Origin: Luidia sarsii
Lineage: Eukaryota; Echinodermata; Asteroidea; Paxillosida; Luidiidae
Length of the DNA stretch: 64,000 bases
Direction: 5' to 3'
Assembly (NCBI GenBank): GCA_949987565.1
Contig: OX465107.1
Span: 7,135,851-7,199,850 of the forward strand
This document shows, one piece after another, positions 10,870 to 21,181 of the stretch. The position numbers and the translations under genes are program-made. Under the pieces are notes generated by a model that worked only from the letters and a program-made list of their open reading frames with translations, was not told the DNA's origin and ran no database searches. The stretch's first letter is position 1; the number at the start of each line of letters is the position of its first letter.

Positions 10870-11190
10870 AGCAATACAACTGATATCATATGATGCTTGC
10901 GTCGAGGAGAATGTAATTCAATGAGGGTTTGCCCTGATGGACGTAAAAAGCAATGCTTTGCCCAAATGTCTACCCACAAAAAAGGACTGGCAGCAAGGGG
11001 GGGATTCTAACCCCCAACTCTTCGAACCCCCAGACGTCTCAAGCACTTAGCACAACCTAGCTTGTCGAGGTCATGTATAATTAATTTTGCGGATTCAAAC
11101 ATAACCTTTGTTTCAGCAGGCAATAGGGTAAGGCACTGAGCACTCGGTGCTTATTACGTTCGAGTAGGGCAAACCCTCATGTGAACAGAC
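10870..11190. repeat. Foldback element with a tRNA-Ser-like core
   Basis: The left end AATGTAATTCAATGAGGGTT and the right end AGGGCAAACCCTCATG are inverted relative to each other. Between them lies a worn reverse tRNA-like segment (GATTCTAACCCCC, GACGTCTCAAGCACTTAGCA). The same end sequence recurs near 49710, 60050, 63040 and 63120. Confidence 0.5.
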
Positions 11191-11277
11191 AGACAGGGCC
11201 TCTGATGGATTCTGTGGGGATGGGGTTTCAGAGGAAGGGAGGGGGATAGGGGAGGGGAAGGATTTCCGGTCCCCTAC

Positions 11278-11420
11278 CTTCAGTCATCAGTCTGGCCTCA
11301 CACACGGCCTCGCCAGCCTTGTTCTTGGCGATGCACGTGTAGTCTCCGATATCGTCGTCTAGCATCATGGTAATCTCCAGCGAGATGAAGCCCGTCTTCA
11401 TGTCCTGGCGCGGCACGAAT
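11278..11420 (-). CDS. Gene B exon 7: C-terminal half of Ig4
   Basis: Enters in phase 2 and leaves in phase 1, with a CCAG acceptor and a GAAG|GTAGGG donor. It encodes FVPRQDMKTGFISLEI, then DDDIGDYTCIAKNKAGEAV and CEARLMTE, the E-F-G strands of an I-set domain with the D-x-G-x-Y-x-C signature. It completes the Ig begun in exon 6. Confidence 0.9.
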
Positions 11421-11593
11421 CTGGACGGAGAAGGAAAGCGCACAGTCAATCGCACACTCAATCTCAGCCGCTTCATGCCGGGACCTTTGAATTTGTTGCT
11501 GTGTGCCTATGAGTTTGTCCTTCCGTCCGTCCGTCCGTCCGCTCAGTTCACCGGTCTGCGGCCACTGGCCCTCTCAATGGTTCTGCGACTTAC

Positions 11594-11780
11594 CTGTGCC
11601 CGGCGATGGGACTTCCGTTGCGCAGCCAGGTGATCTCGGGGAAGGGGGTCCCCCTGAGGATGCTCTCAAAGCGGGCTCTCATTCCCTCGTTGAACTTGAC
11701 CGGCTGCATGGGCCGGGCAAACTCGGGCTTCTTGTCGGGGGCTGGGTTGGTCGCGGGCGTGGTCTGGGCCTTGGCCGATC
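11594..11780 (-). CDS. Gene B exon 6: linker and N-terminal half of Ig4
   Basis: Enters in phase 1 and leaves in phase 2, with a GGCAG acceptor and a CAG|GTAAGT donor. It begins with a short Ala/Thr/Pro linker (SAKAQTTPATNPAPDKK), then the Ig start PEFARPMQPVKFNEGMRARF and the C strand PEITWLRNGSPIAGH. The usual B-strand cysteine is replaced (ARFESILRG), as in several intracellular titin Igs. The SAKAQ linker start resembles that of exon 4, suggesting the linker-plus-Ig unit was duplicated. Confidence 0.9.
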
Positions 11781-11968
11781 CTGCCACCAAAAAAAAAAAA
11801 AGGGGGGGTCCGTCATTTTTTTTTCCGGAATCGACTAAAAAAAAACAATTCCATTATCATAACCCATGTATTAGTCTTCCTGTTTGTCTAACTATTTTGT
11901 ATAGCGCTTTGATCTCTATAGCCAGTCTTGTATTGCTTGTAAAGGTGCTTTATAAGTACCCACTATTA

Positions 11969-12142
11969 TAGTGGAACGTTGTTATAACAAAAATCCCGGG
12001 ATCCATGAAATTTGTTCAGTATAGCGGTCGTTCGTTATAGCAGTTGTCACTGCATATCCACGAACGTATACGTCGGGAGCCAAAGGGCATGTTCGTTGTA
12101 GCCGGTATATATATCGGCGTTCATTATAGCGACGTTACACTG
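11969..12142. repeat. pogo/Tigger-like MITE, copy 1
   Basis: Starts TAGTGGAACGTTGTTATAAC and ends ATAGCGACGTTACACTG, near-perfect inverted ends, flanked by TA on both sides. The internal block (GGGAGCCAAAGGGCATG) is shared with copies at 16704 and 42919. Ends of the CAGTGGAAC type with TA duplications are typical of pogo/Tigger elements. No transposase. Confidence 0.75.
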
Positions 12143-12204
12143 TATCACTGGTACAGTTTTGGGCTCTACTGTACGTATATGCTCGGCTCGAAAAAATGGC
12201 TGAC

Positions 12205-12463
12205 CTTTGACTGTCAGCGTGCAGGAGGTGGACGCGGTGCCGGCCTCGTTGGTGGCGGTGCAGGTGAACTTGCCGGCGTCGTCCAGGAAGGCCTCGGCGA
12301 TGGCCAGCGTGGCCGCGCCGTCCTTGAAGGCCGCCTCGAAGTCCAGGTTGGCCTCCACGATGGCGCCCTCGCGCCGCCAGGTCAGGTTGGGTTGGGGCTG
12401 ACCGGTGACGGTGCAGGACAGGGTGGCGGCCTGACCCTCCGAGGTCTGGACATCAGACAGAGG
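12205..12463 (-). CDS. Gene B exon 5: Ig3 main body
   Basis: An 86-codon exon, phase 0 to 1, with a GCACAG acceptor and an AAAG|GTCAGC donor. It starts PLSDVQTSEGQAATLSC, followed by LTWRREG, DDAGKFTCTATNEAG and CTLTVK. Cys/Trp/Cys and the D-x-G-x-F-x-C turn are all present, so this is a complete I-set fold. The first strand residues (APVFTK) come from exon 4. It would sit in the Z-disc part of a titin-like protein if the Z1-Z2 assignment is right. Confidence 0.93.
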
Positions 12464-12579
12464 CTGTGCGGCAAAGGGAGGAGAGTGTTAATTTTTTAGA
12501 TAAAAAAAAGGAGAGATTTGGGGGGAGGATTGGGGTCTTATATGAGTTATTTTTCGACTGTCGTGTTAGTCTAACTGAT

Positions 12580-12720
12580 AATAACAGATGGAAGGCTTGC
12601 GGTGACACCATGTAACACATCTCTTCTGAGAATGAGTGCCAGGCTCTGAACAGAGCCGGTAACTCAAGGTGTCGGGCAGTGTGTACTCATCGTCAGTGAC
12701 CATCTTCGGAAGACCTCACG
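12580..12720 (-). repeat. Histone-stem-loop-like repeat, copy
   Basis: In minus sense: an upstream GATGAGT...CTGCCCGA segment, then GGCTCTGTTCAGAGCC (12642-12657), AGAAGAGATGTGTTACATGG and TGTCACCGCAAGCCTTCCA. Same order as the copy at 25830-25945. Confidence 0.7.
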
Positions 12721-12844
12721 GACAGCAGTTGGGAAGAGAGCATGGGCTTTTGCAGCATGGACTACTTTATCAGATGCAAACTTCTTCATCAGTTGGGAAG
12801 AGCTCAGCACGTGTGAGCCGTTCTTCTTGGAGTGGAGTACTCAC

Positions 12845-12978
12845 CTTAGTGAAGACTGGAGCAGACTGCTGCGCACTTGGCTGTTGTGGTGGTGGTGGTG
12901 GTGGTGCATTGTGCGTAGCAGTCTCCTGTTCCTTCTTCACTTCTTCGCTGGGTTCGGGACCCTGTTGAGCCTTGGCAC
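12845..12978 (-). CDS. Gene B exon 4: proline-rich linker into Ig3
   Basis: Phase 1 to 0, with a CTCAAG acceptor and an AAG|GTGAGT donor. It encodes AKAQQGPEPSEEVKKEQETA, a run of six prolines followed by QQPSAQQ, then SAPVFTK, the A strand of Ig3. The proline run is encoded by a CCA repeat (a GGT repeat on the plus strand) and is probably length-variable. Frame and phase agree with Ig2 before it (A|GT, serine) and Ig3 after it. Confidence 0.88.
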
Positions 12979-13114
12979 CTTGAGAAACCAGATGAAACGG
13001 TCAATGCCATGAGGTAGCTCAGCTCTTTGGGCTGTGCTTACACAGGTCTTCGTCCGTCAAGTAAATGGCAATGCTAATTAATGAATGAATGAATGACAAA
13101 AAGAACAGGAACAG

Positions 13115-14402
13115 AGAGGGATGGGGGAATGGAGGGACGGAGGAATGGAGGGACGGAGGGACAGAGGGACGGAGGAACGGAGGAACGGAGGGACGGAGGG
13201 ACGGAGGGACGGAGGGACGGAGGGACGGAGGGACGGAGGGACGGAGGGACGGAGGGACGGAGGAACGGAGGGACGGAGGGACGGAGGGACGGAGGGACGG
13301 AGGGACGGAGGGACGGAGGGACAGAGGGACGGAGAGACGGAGGGACGGAGGGACGGAGGAACGGAGGAACGGAGGGACGGAGGGACGGAGGGACGGAGGG
13401 ACGGAGGGACGGAGGGACGGAGGTATGGAGGGACGGAGGGACGGAGGGACGGAGGGACGGAGGTATGGAGGGACGGAGGAACGGAGGTACGGAGGTACGG
13501 AGGTACGGAGGGACGGAGGGACGGAGGGACGGAGGGACGGCGGAACAGAGGGACGGAAGAACTGAGGAATGAAGGAACGGACGAACAGAGGGACGGAGGA
13601 ATGGAGGAACGGAGGAACGGACGAACATAGGAACAGAGGAACAGAGGGACGAACGAACAGAGGGACGGAAGAACTGAGGAACGGAAGAACGAACTAACAG
13701 AGGGACGGAGGAACGGAGGAACGGACGAACATAGGAACAGAGGAACAGAGGGACGGAAGAACTGAGGAACGGAGGAACGAACGAACAGAGGGACGGAGGA
13801 ACGGAGGAACGGAGGAACGGAGGAACGGAGGAACAGAGGAATGGAGGAACGGAGGAACGGAGGAATGGAGGGACGGAGGAATGGAGGAACAGAGGAACGG
13901 AGGAATGGAGGAACGGAGGAACGGAAGGACGGAGGAATGGAGGGACGGAGGAACAGAGGAATGGAGGGACGGAGGAACGGAGGAATGGAGGGGCGGAGGA
14001 ACGGAGGAATGGAGGGACGGAGGAACAGAGGAACGGAGGAATGGAGGAACGGAGGGACAGAGGAACAGAGGAACAGAGGGACGGAAGAACTGAGGAACGA
14101 AGGAACGGACGAACAGAGGAACGGAGGAATGGAGGAACGGAGGAACGGAGGAATGGAGGGACGGAGGAATGGAGGGACGGAGGAACAGAGGAATGGAGGG
14201 ACGGAGGAACGGAGGAATGGAGGGACGGAGGAACGGAGGAACGGAGGAATGGAGGGACGGAGGAACAGATGAACGGAGGAACAGAGGGACGGAAGAACTG
14301 AGGAACGAAGGAACGGACGAACAGAGGAACGGACGAACAGAGGAACGGAGGGACGGAGGAATGGAGGAATGGAGGAATGGAGGAACGGAGGGACGGAGTG
14401 AA
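13115..14402. repeat. 8-bp GACGGAGG satellite, 1.3 kb
   Basis: GGACGGAG/GAACGGAG/GAATGGAG units repeated for about 1.29 kb. All six frames stay open for long stretches (up to about 450 codons), which is a property of the 8-base unit and not evidence of protein. It occupies most of the intron between Ig2 and the proline-rich linker. Confidence 0.95.
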
Positions 14403-14485
14403 TAAACAAACACACAACCAACGGACGAATGAACACCATCCAGTGTGCCTTTCTCGTCCGGCCGCACAGGGGCCGGCCTACTCAC

Positions 14486-14776
14486 TTCCGACGCTGAGCT
14501 GGGCCTGGCTGGTGGCCACGCCGGCCGCATTCTCCGCCCGGACCGTGTACTCGCCGGCGTCCTCCTCGAAGACCTCGGGGATGGTCAGCGAGTGGCAGCC
14601 GGTCGTCTCGGAGCGCAGCTGGATGTCCGACGAGTCCTCCAGTGTGTCCTTGCCGTGCAGCCAGGTGACGGTGGGGGCCGGGCTGCCGGAGAGGGTCACC
14701 TCAAAGCAGACGCGGGCCCCCTCCCGCACCTGCTGGCTCTGCAGGCGCTGGGTGAAGCGGGGGGCATCCGTCTCCT
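14486..14776 (-). CDS. Gene B exon 3: Ig2, titin Z2-like
   Basis: A single-exon Ig in phase 1-1 with a GTGAGT donor. It starts EETDAPRFTQRLQSQQ, with REGARVCFEV, TVTWLHGKD, EEDAGEYTVRAENAAGVAT and SQAQLSVG. The A-P-x-F-x-Q-R-L-Q-S start and the T-V-x-A-x-N-x-x-G ending without the F-strand cysteine resemble Z2 of titin, which binds telethonin with Z1. This is family recognition by eye. The acceptor is odd: on the minus strand a run of 13 to 15 A lies just upstream of CCCCGCAG. Confidence 0.9.
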
Positions 14777-15287
14777 CTGCGGGGATTTTTTTTTTTTTTC
14801 AGGAGAGCCACAACGGCAATCAGTAATGCAAAAGGACATTAAATAAAATATCTCAACCAAAAACGATGCCGAATTGGCAGAAACCATCCCTCGCCAATGC
14901 ATACAAACAGAAAAATACCAATCATGTCCAGTCCTAACAATGAACAAGCAGTCATTTTGTACTGGAACAATTTGCAGAATGATTCTTTTTATAAATCAGC
15001 TTCCTCCGGAACAGGAATTCTGCAATAGAAAGAAATTGCCGTCCAATGGAATGTCATCGCTGGGGAAAGCCATGACAGAGGGGGAACGTTCAGAGACTAA
15101 ACTCCAATGAATTCATGCACAGCAAAACATGTACATATAAACACAGAGAAAAGCAAGCATGCAATGACGAGTTGACCTCAGCCCAAAAGTTGCCGTCCCA
15201 GTGAAAAAAAAAGAAAAAAAAAAGCCGGACAAGGTAGGCAGGGAGGTGGCTAGAGCAGAGAGCGCCCCCCCCAGGAGAGAGACTCAC

Positions 15288-15485
15288 CTTTGACGACCAG
15301 CTCGGCGGTGGACACGGCCGTGCCCACCGCGTTCTTGGCCTCGCACCTAATCTTGCCGGCATCGGCCGGACCGACCCGGGGGATGCGCAGCGAGGCCCGG
15401 CCACCCTTGCAGCCCAGCTGGTATTTGGGCGAGTTCCTCAGCTCAGTGTCGCCCCTGAACCAGCGCACACTTGGCTCGGGGTTGC
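15288..15485 (-). CDS. Gene B exon 2: C-terminal part of Ig1, titin Z1-like
   Basis: Phase 1-1, with a CATCAG acceptor and an AAAG|GTGAGT donor. It encodes GNPEPSVRWFRGDTEL, ASLRIPRVGPADAGKI and RCEAKNAVGTAVSTAELVVK. It completes the Ig begun at 18882-18987. The S-T-A-E-L-L/V-V-K ending just before an A-P-x-F domain is the layout seen at the Z1-Z2 junction of titin. A 3.4-kb intron full of GA-rich satellite separates it from the start exon. Confidence 0.9.
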
Positions 15486-15537
15486 CTGATGCGGTATACA
15501 GGACGGATGCAGGGAGGCAGCGAAGACAGGAGGTTGA

Positions 15538-16135
15538 GCATGAGAGGACGAGGACAAGGAAGGGGGGGATGAGGAGAGGGCGGAGAGGAGGGAGGGGAGG
15601 GTGAGAGGACGAGGACGGGGGGATGAGGAGAGGAGGGAGAGGAGGCAGAGGAGGGTGAGAGGACGAGGAAGGGGAGATGAGAGGAGGGAGAGGAGGTTGA
15701 GGAGGATGAGAGGACGAGGGCGAGGAAGGGGGGATGAGGAGAGGAGGGAGAGGAGGGAGGAAAGAGGAAAGATGAGGAGAGAGTAGATAAGACAGGGGGA
15801 AGAGGGGACGAGGAGAGAGGAGGGTGAAGCGGAAGAGGAGGCAAGGAGGTATATGAGAGAATAGGAGTGGAAGGGAAGAAAGGATGAGGAGGAAGAGGAA
15901 GAGAGAGGAGAGGGGGTGAGAGTAGAGGAGGAAAAGAGACAAGAAGAGAGGGGGAAGAGGAGGGGAGTAAGAGGAGGGGGAGGAGTGGAGGAAGAACAGA
16001 AGTGGAAGAGGAGTGGAGGAAGAGGTGGAGGGAAAAAGAAGAGGAAGAGGAGGAATATGAGGTGAAAGATGGAAGAGGGAGAGACAGAAGACAGGAGGAG
16101 GTGAAGGGGAGAGGAGGAGGAATTTTGGAGGACAG
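15538..16135. repeat. GA-rich degenerate purine satellite
   Basis: About 600 bases of GAGGAGAG/GGAGGGAG purine sequence immediately upstream (in transcript sense) of the Z1 second-half exon. Open frames across it are repeat artefacts. Confidence 0.9.
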
Positions 16136-16359
16136 AAGCCAGGAGAGGAAGAGAGCACAACATGACACAGAGAGGGAGACCCGTTTAAGATGGATGCACA
16201 CCAAACACACAGCAAGAAGCGACACCGGAGAGATTTGCGAAACTTTTGACAAGAGATTCCCCGCACGCTCATCTTTGCAACAAAGCAACAAAGCAAAGCA
16301 AAGTTCCAAAAGTTTCCCAAGTCCTCCATCCTGCCGGCAAATCTTCTCAGATGAAACAT

Positions 16360-16470
16360 ACAGAAATGACCTACTGACTAAAATGACCAAAATGCAAATC
16401 TCAAAAAAGTAGACAACCCGAAATTTCATCCTAGCAGGCCTTTTCTTAAAGGCAGAGAGAAAGGTCGGAC
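16360..16470. repeat. GGACCTTTCTCAAAGGCAG foldback family, copy
   Basis: Carries the family's outer part (GACTAAAATGACCAAAATGC) followed by TTTCATCCTAGCAGGCCTTTTCTTAAAGGCAG. The same order is seen near 57120-57220 and, reversed, near 52700-52830. Confidence 0.65.
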
Positions 16471-16703
16471 CCTCCACATTGATGAGAGGTACATTTCCCC
16501 TTTTTCGGCATTTCTCGGTTGAATGCACGAGTGACAAGCCTTCTTTTCTCGACAATAGAGCAATAGACCGATTGTGCGATGTCATTATGTGACTTATAGT
16601 GGGTATTCAGGTAAGGTCTCGGGTACAAACTCTGAAATATTCTTCATAGATTTTGAAAAAGAAAAGCCTTGATCAAACAAAATGGTGCAACAATCACCAT
16701 GCA

Positions 16704-16850
16704 CAGTGGAACGTTGCTACAACGAACAACAATTTGGCTATAATGAACATGCCCTTTGGCTCCCGATTTTTGTATACAAAATATGTGGCCGCAAACGCTA
16801 CACCAAACAATCATGGATCCTGGGATGTTTCTTATAGCGATGTTCCACTG
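16704..16850. repeat. pogo/Tigger-like MITE, copy 2
   Basis: Begins CAGTGGAACGTTGCTACAAC and ends TATAGCGATGTTCCACTG. It shares ATGCCCTTTGGCTCCCGA with the other copies. The flanking bases are CA and TG, so the TA duplication has decayed. Confidence 0.75.
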
Positions 16851-18444
16851 TGCTTTAAAACAGCAACACCTTGATATGGGGGCCGCCATGTTTCTCGATT
16901 GTTTGATACCCACTAGGCCTATGGTCGCGGGACCTACAGGGCGCAATCAGTCAATCACATTGCAATGGATCAACGCTGTGACACAGGACTTCCCCCTGCA
17001 TGTGCATCTGTGAGGTGGGCCAACCTCGGGCCCTTTGACTCCAAAACTGGCCACCTCAGAGGAGGGGGGGTTGTGTGGTGGTGGTGTCAAAGTCAGTCTA
17101 GAAAGATGACCACTCAGCAGAAGCACTTCAGCATGTGTGCAGTGATGCATGAAGGGTTGTCTCTTTTTCCTGGCATATTATGACCCCACATGCAAGTACT
17201 ACACAGATATACAATGTAGACTCATTCTACACTCAACTGTTTTGACCTACATGTACTGTACGGAATGTCGAGCTACCACATCCGCAGTATGGCAAGCTCA
17301 CTTATTGAGCAAATTATCAAATTGCCACCTGGGACTCACACAATGGCAGGGGGAAACCCTGTTGTGACACACGACAAATTCACGGCAAGCAAACAGGTCG
17401 AGAAAACATGGAGAGAGCAATGACTACGACACTGACAGGAAAACCCAAGGTTTCAATGTGCCAACTTTTCATTGGCCGACAATAACAAATCATATCCACC
17501 TTGTGCACAAAAAACCTCATCGATTTGAAGGGAAACAAATGTACTTTTGCCATGTACCGTACTTTTGGAATATCACCCATAAATATCATTTGACAAAACC
17601 TTTAGAGTGATTACTTAAGACGGAAATTTTGGGGTTACAAAGTAGATACACCCACCATGAGTGTAAAATCTTTGTCATTTTATTTTATTTTTTTAAGGTA
17701 TGTGGATGGCTCAGGCAGATTCCTTGAGCTTATCACCCAATTATTGATAATTTCGGATATTGGGCCAAAACCTGAAAATCATTGTTCTGAGTGATCAACT
17801 CAAAAAAAGAATTTTGTGGTTAGTATATATACAAACCCATCAAGGGTCACCACTTGCGTTGGCATAATTTCAAAATCCCACGGTGACAATTCAAACACGA
17901 GAGTTATCCAGTGACCACACTCTCCGAATTACTTAAAAGATTGCGTGAGGTGTTTGCCCACGCTAGGAGGTGACCGACAGGGCAGACATTGTCAGAGGTT
18001 TGCACGGCGGACATGAGCGAGACAGGGCAAGGCATGTGGTGAGTTGTGCAGCTCGGTGGGGGGGGGGGACCAGTGAGTTTCCACTCGACTACTCAAAAGA
18101 GGACGCTCATCGGGAGACTCACGGCATACTGCTCAACTCCTCCGAGTCAAACTCAGAAGTTCCCCTCAGAACTGCACGACTTGGAAGCCATTGTTTCAGA
18201 CATGAGACCCTTCACAGATTGTCTAGCTTTTTTTGAGAAGGCAGTGACACCAGAAGGGATCACCTCTTCTTCTCGGAAGAGCCAGCAGTTCTGAAGGCAT
18301 TTCAACAAGGATGCCCAGGTTGTATCATACCACACGTTCTCTCTCGCAAGCCACAACCACTTCCAAGAAGAGATGATCCTGCATGGTGTCATTGCAAATT
18401 CCCTTTGCCTCAAAACTACCCCCAACCAGGCAAAGCTTCAGATC
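16851..18444. other. Gene B first coding intron, no gene recognised
   Basis: About 1.6 kb without coding signature. Short imperfect palindromes occur, but nothing I can assign. Confidence 0.5.
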
Positions 18445-18794
18445 CATAGAGCTCTATAAATAAAATAGAGTGCGCACTCATTGCGTGACGCGTGCTGAGG
18501 TGCAAATGCATGGATCTCTATGGGGCAGACCACGGCAAACTAATCCTAATTTTTACAAAAGAAAGTAGGACATTAAAATTCGACAATCCCTTGAGGTATT
18601 GATGGCCTTTCCTTTCATTACTAAAAACCATTTCCATCACATTTTAGTTTCCGCATTCATAACCTTTCGGCTATACCTTTCCCTATTCATATTACGCGCG
18701 ATTGGTAATGGCGGATGCGCGTCCATGTCGGCACATGTTCGTACCGTGCATTGATAGGGGAGTGCACACTCTAGTTTATTTATAGAGCTCTATG
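18445..18794. repeat. hAT-like MITE, copy 1
   Basis: A 350-base element with inverted ends CATAGAGCTCTATAAATAAA and TTTATTTATAGAGCTCTATG (terminal inverted repeat about 35 bases including GAGTGCGCACTC). It is flanked by TTCAGATC and TTCACATC (7 of 8 matching), consistent with an 8-bp target duplication. The inside is homologous to the copy at 29624-30035 in opposite orientation. No transposase. Confidence 0.85.
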
Positions 18795-18881
18795 TTCACA
18801 TCCCATCTAGATTTTGGGAGGAGGTCATTTATTTTTATTTTTTTTGACAATAGTCGATTCTTTTTTCTTTTTGATACTGAC

Positions 18882-18987
18882 CTTGGACGACAGCTTCAAA
18901 GGAGGCCGGCTTGCCTTCAGCCACGGTCTGACTCTTGACCGGCTGGCTGAACTTGGGCGGGTCCTCCTTGAACTTCTGGCCAGACAT
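18882..18987 (-). CDS. Gene B start exon: initiator Met and N-terminal part of Ig1 (Z1-like)
   Basis: The ATG at 18987-18985 sits in the context GACCGCCATGT (G at -3). It gives MSGQKFKEDPPKFSQPV followed by KSQTVAEGKPASFEAVVQ and a GTCAGT donor in phase 1: 35 codons plus one base. The P-x-F-x-Q-P start and the F for C in strand B (ASFEAVV) match the style of titin Z1. The exon probably begins at 19033, after an excellent acceptor (long pyrimidine tract, GCTGCAG), leaving 46 bases of leader. The frame also stays open to an ATG at 19113, so an N-terminally longer start cannot be excluded if that acceptor is not used. Confidence 0.82.
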
Positions 18988-19009
18988 GGCGGTCACTCTA
19001 GTGGAGGTG

Positions 19010-19033
19010 GTGGTGGTGGTGGTGGTTTCAACA
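19010..19033 (-). promoter_or_regulatory. Probable 3' splice site and leader of the gene B start exon
   Basis: On the minus strand a long pyrimidine tract ends in GCTGCAG at 19040-19034, then TGTTGAAACC and a CCACCA run to the ATG at 18987. This fits a non-coding exon 1 somewhere upstream, spliced to a leader of 46 bases. No promoter could be located. Confidence 0.6.
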
Positions 19034-19142
19034 CTGCAGCGGGGACGAAGGAGAGCAAGGGGGGGGGACAGAATCGGAGGTCCATTATATGGATTGCTTT
19101 GATCAGATTTCAACTTCGCCGGGCAGCGGACAACTCTTTATA

Positions 19143-20994
19143 CTGATGGCGGCGATGGTGGCGAGGGTGGCGGTGGGCGATGGTGACAATGGTAGCGATG
19201 GTAGCGATGGTAGCATGGTAATGATGGTGGTGGTGATGGTAGTGATGGTGGTGGTGATGGTAGTGATGGTGGTGGTGATGGTAGTGATGGTGGTGGTGAT
19301 GGTGGTGATGGTGGTGGTGATGGTAGTGATGGTGGTGGTGATGGTAGTGATGGTGGTAGTGATGGTGGGTGATGGTGGTGGTGATGGTAGTGATGGTGGT
19401 GGTGATGGTAGTGATGGTGGTGGTGATGGTGGTAGTGATGGTGGTGGTGATGGTAGTGATGGTGGTGGTGATGGTAGTGATGGTGGTGGTGATGGTAGTG
19501 ATGGTGGTGGTGATGGTAGTGATGGTGGTGGTGATGGTAGTGATGGTGGTGGTGATGGTAGTGATGGTGGCGGTGGTAGCGATGGTAGTGTGATAATGAT
19601 GGTGGTAATGATGGTGATGATGGTGGTTATGGTGAGGGAGATGGGAGTAGCAATGATGGTGGGTGATGGTGGTGGTGATGGTAGTGATGGTGGTGGTGAT
19701 AATAGTGATGGTGGTGGTGGTAGCGATGGTAGTGTGAAAATGATGGTGGTGATGGTGGTGGTGATGGTAGTGATGGTAGTGATGGTGGTGGTGGTAGCGA
19801 TGGTAGTGTGAAAATGATGGTGGTGATGGTGATGGAGATGGGAGTAGCAATGATGGTAGTGATGGTAGTGATGGTGGTGGTGATGGTAGTGATGGTGGTG
19901 GTGGTAGCGATGGTAGTGTGATAATGATGGTGGTGATGGTGATGGAGATGGGAGTAGCAATGATGGTAGTGATGGTGGTGGTGATGGTAGTGATGGTGGT
20001 AGTGATGGTAGTGATGGTGGTGATGGTAGTGATGGTGGTGGTGATGGTAGTGATGGTGGTAGTGATGGTAGTGATGGTGGTGGTGATGGTAGTGATGGTG
20101 GTGGTGATGGTAGTGATGGTGGTGGTGGTAGCGATGGTAGTGTGATAATGATGGTGGTGATGGTGATGGAGATGGGAGTAGCAATGATGGTAGTGATGGT
20201 GGTGGTGATGGTAGTGATGGTGGTAGTGATGGTAGTGATGGTGGTAGTGATGGTAGTGATGGTGGTGGTGATGGTAGTGATGGTGGTGGTGGTAGCGATG
20301 GTAGTGTGATAATGATGGTGGTGATGGTGATGGAGATGGGAGTAGCAATGATGGTAGTGATGGTGGTGGTGATGGTAGTGATGGTGGTAGTGATGGTAGT
20401 GATGGTGGTGATGGTAGTGATGGTGGTGGTGATGGTAGTGATGGTGGTGGTGATGGTAGTGATGGTGGTGGTGATGGTAGTGATGGTGGTGGTGATGGTA
20501 GTGATGGTGGCGGTGGTAGCGATGGTAGTGTGATAATGAAGGTGGTGATGGTGGTGGTGATGGTAGTGATGGTGGTGGTGATGGTGGTGGTGATGGTAGT
20601 GATGGTGGTGGTGATGGTAGTAATGGTGGCGGTGGTAGCGATGGTAGTGTGGTAATGAAGGTGGTGATGGTGGTGGTGATGGTAGTGATGGTAGCGGTGG
20701 TAGCGATGGTAGTGTGGTAATGAAGGTGGTGATGGTGGTGGTGATGGTAGTGATGGTAGCGGTGGTAGCGATGGTAGTGTGGTAATGAAGGTGGTGATGG
20801 TGGTGGTGATGGTAGTGATGGTGGTGGTGGTAGCGATGGTAGTGTGGTAATGAAGGTGGTGATGGTGGTGGTGATGGTAGTGATAATGGTGGTGGTAGCG
20901 ATGGTAGTGTGATAATGATGGTGGTGATGGTGATGGAGATGGGAGTAGCAATGATGGTGGGTGATGGTGGTAATGATAGTGACGATAGTGCATA
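19143..20994. repeat. GATGGTGGT/GATGGTAGT array with higher-order units
   Basis: About 1.85 kb built of GATGGT, GGT and AGTGATGGT words. A longer block (TGTGATAATGATGG, then GATGGAGATGGGAGTAGCAA) returns near 19914, 20140, 20304 and 20908, so there is higher-order structure. A 630-codon open frame of Thr/His/Pro/Ser on the minus strand is an artefact of the array. Confidence 0.95.
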
Positions 20995-21181
20995 CCTGCC
21001 AACCTATCTCTAACTTAAGGAAATGAGGAATATTTCTGTTAAAAAAGAGGAATCACTGAACAAACTACATAGGAATACATGTGTATTTCCAAGCCAAAAA
21101 TTGGAATCCGAGCTTGAAAAAGTGATAAATTTTTACCAAAAAAGAGGAATTATTCCTCCAAATTAGAAATGGTTGACAGCT
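20995..21181. repeat. CAACCTATCTTAAAGGAAAT MITE, copy 1, inside the GAT array
   Basis: Ends CCTGCCAACCTATC and GAAATGGTTGACAGC are inverted, and TA lies on both sides. The GAT array continues directly after it, so it inserted into the satellite. Related copies are at 38455-38630 and 41918-42105. Confidence 0.75.

Noticed and set aside
13074..14439. Overlapping open frames of about 450 codons rich in Pro/Ser/Phe/Leu on the minus strand, and Glu/Arg/Gly frames on the plus strand
   Set aside because: All are generated by the 8-bp GACGGAGG satellite, which lacks stop codons in most frames. No splice or domain evidence.
19103..21002. Thr/His/Pro/Ser open frame of 630 codons, and Val/Met-rich frames on the other strand
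   Set aside because: Product of the GAT/GGT trinucleotide array.
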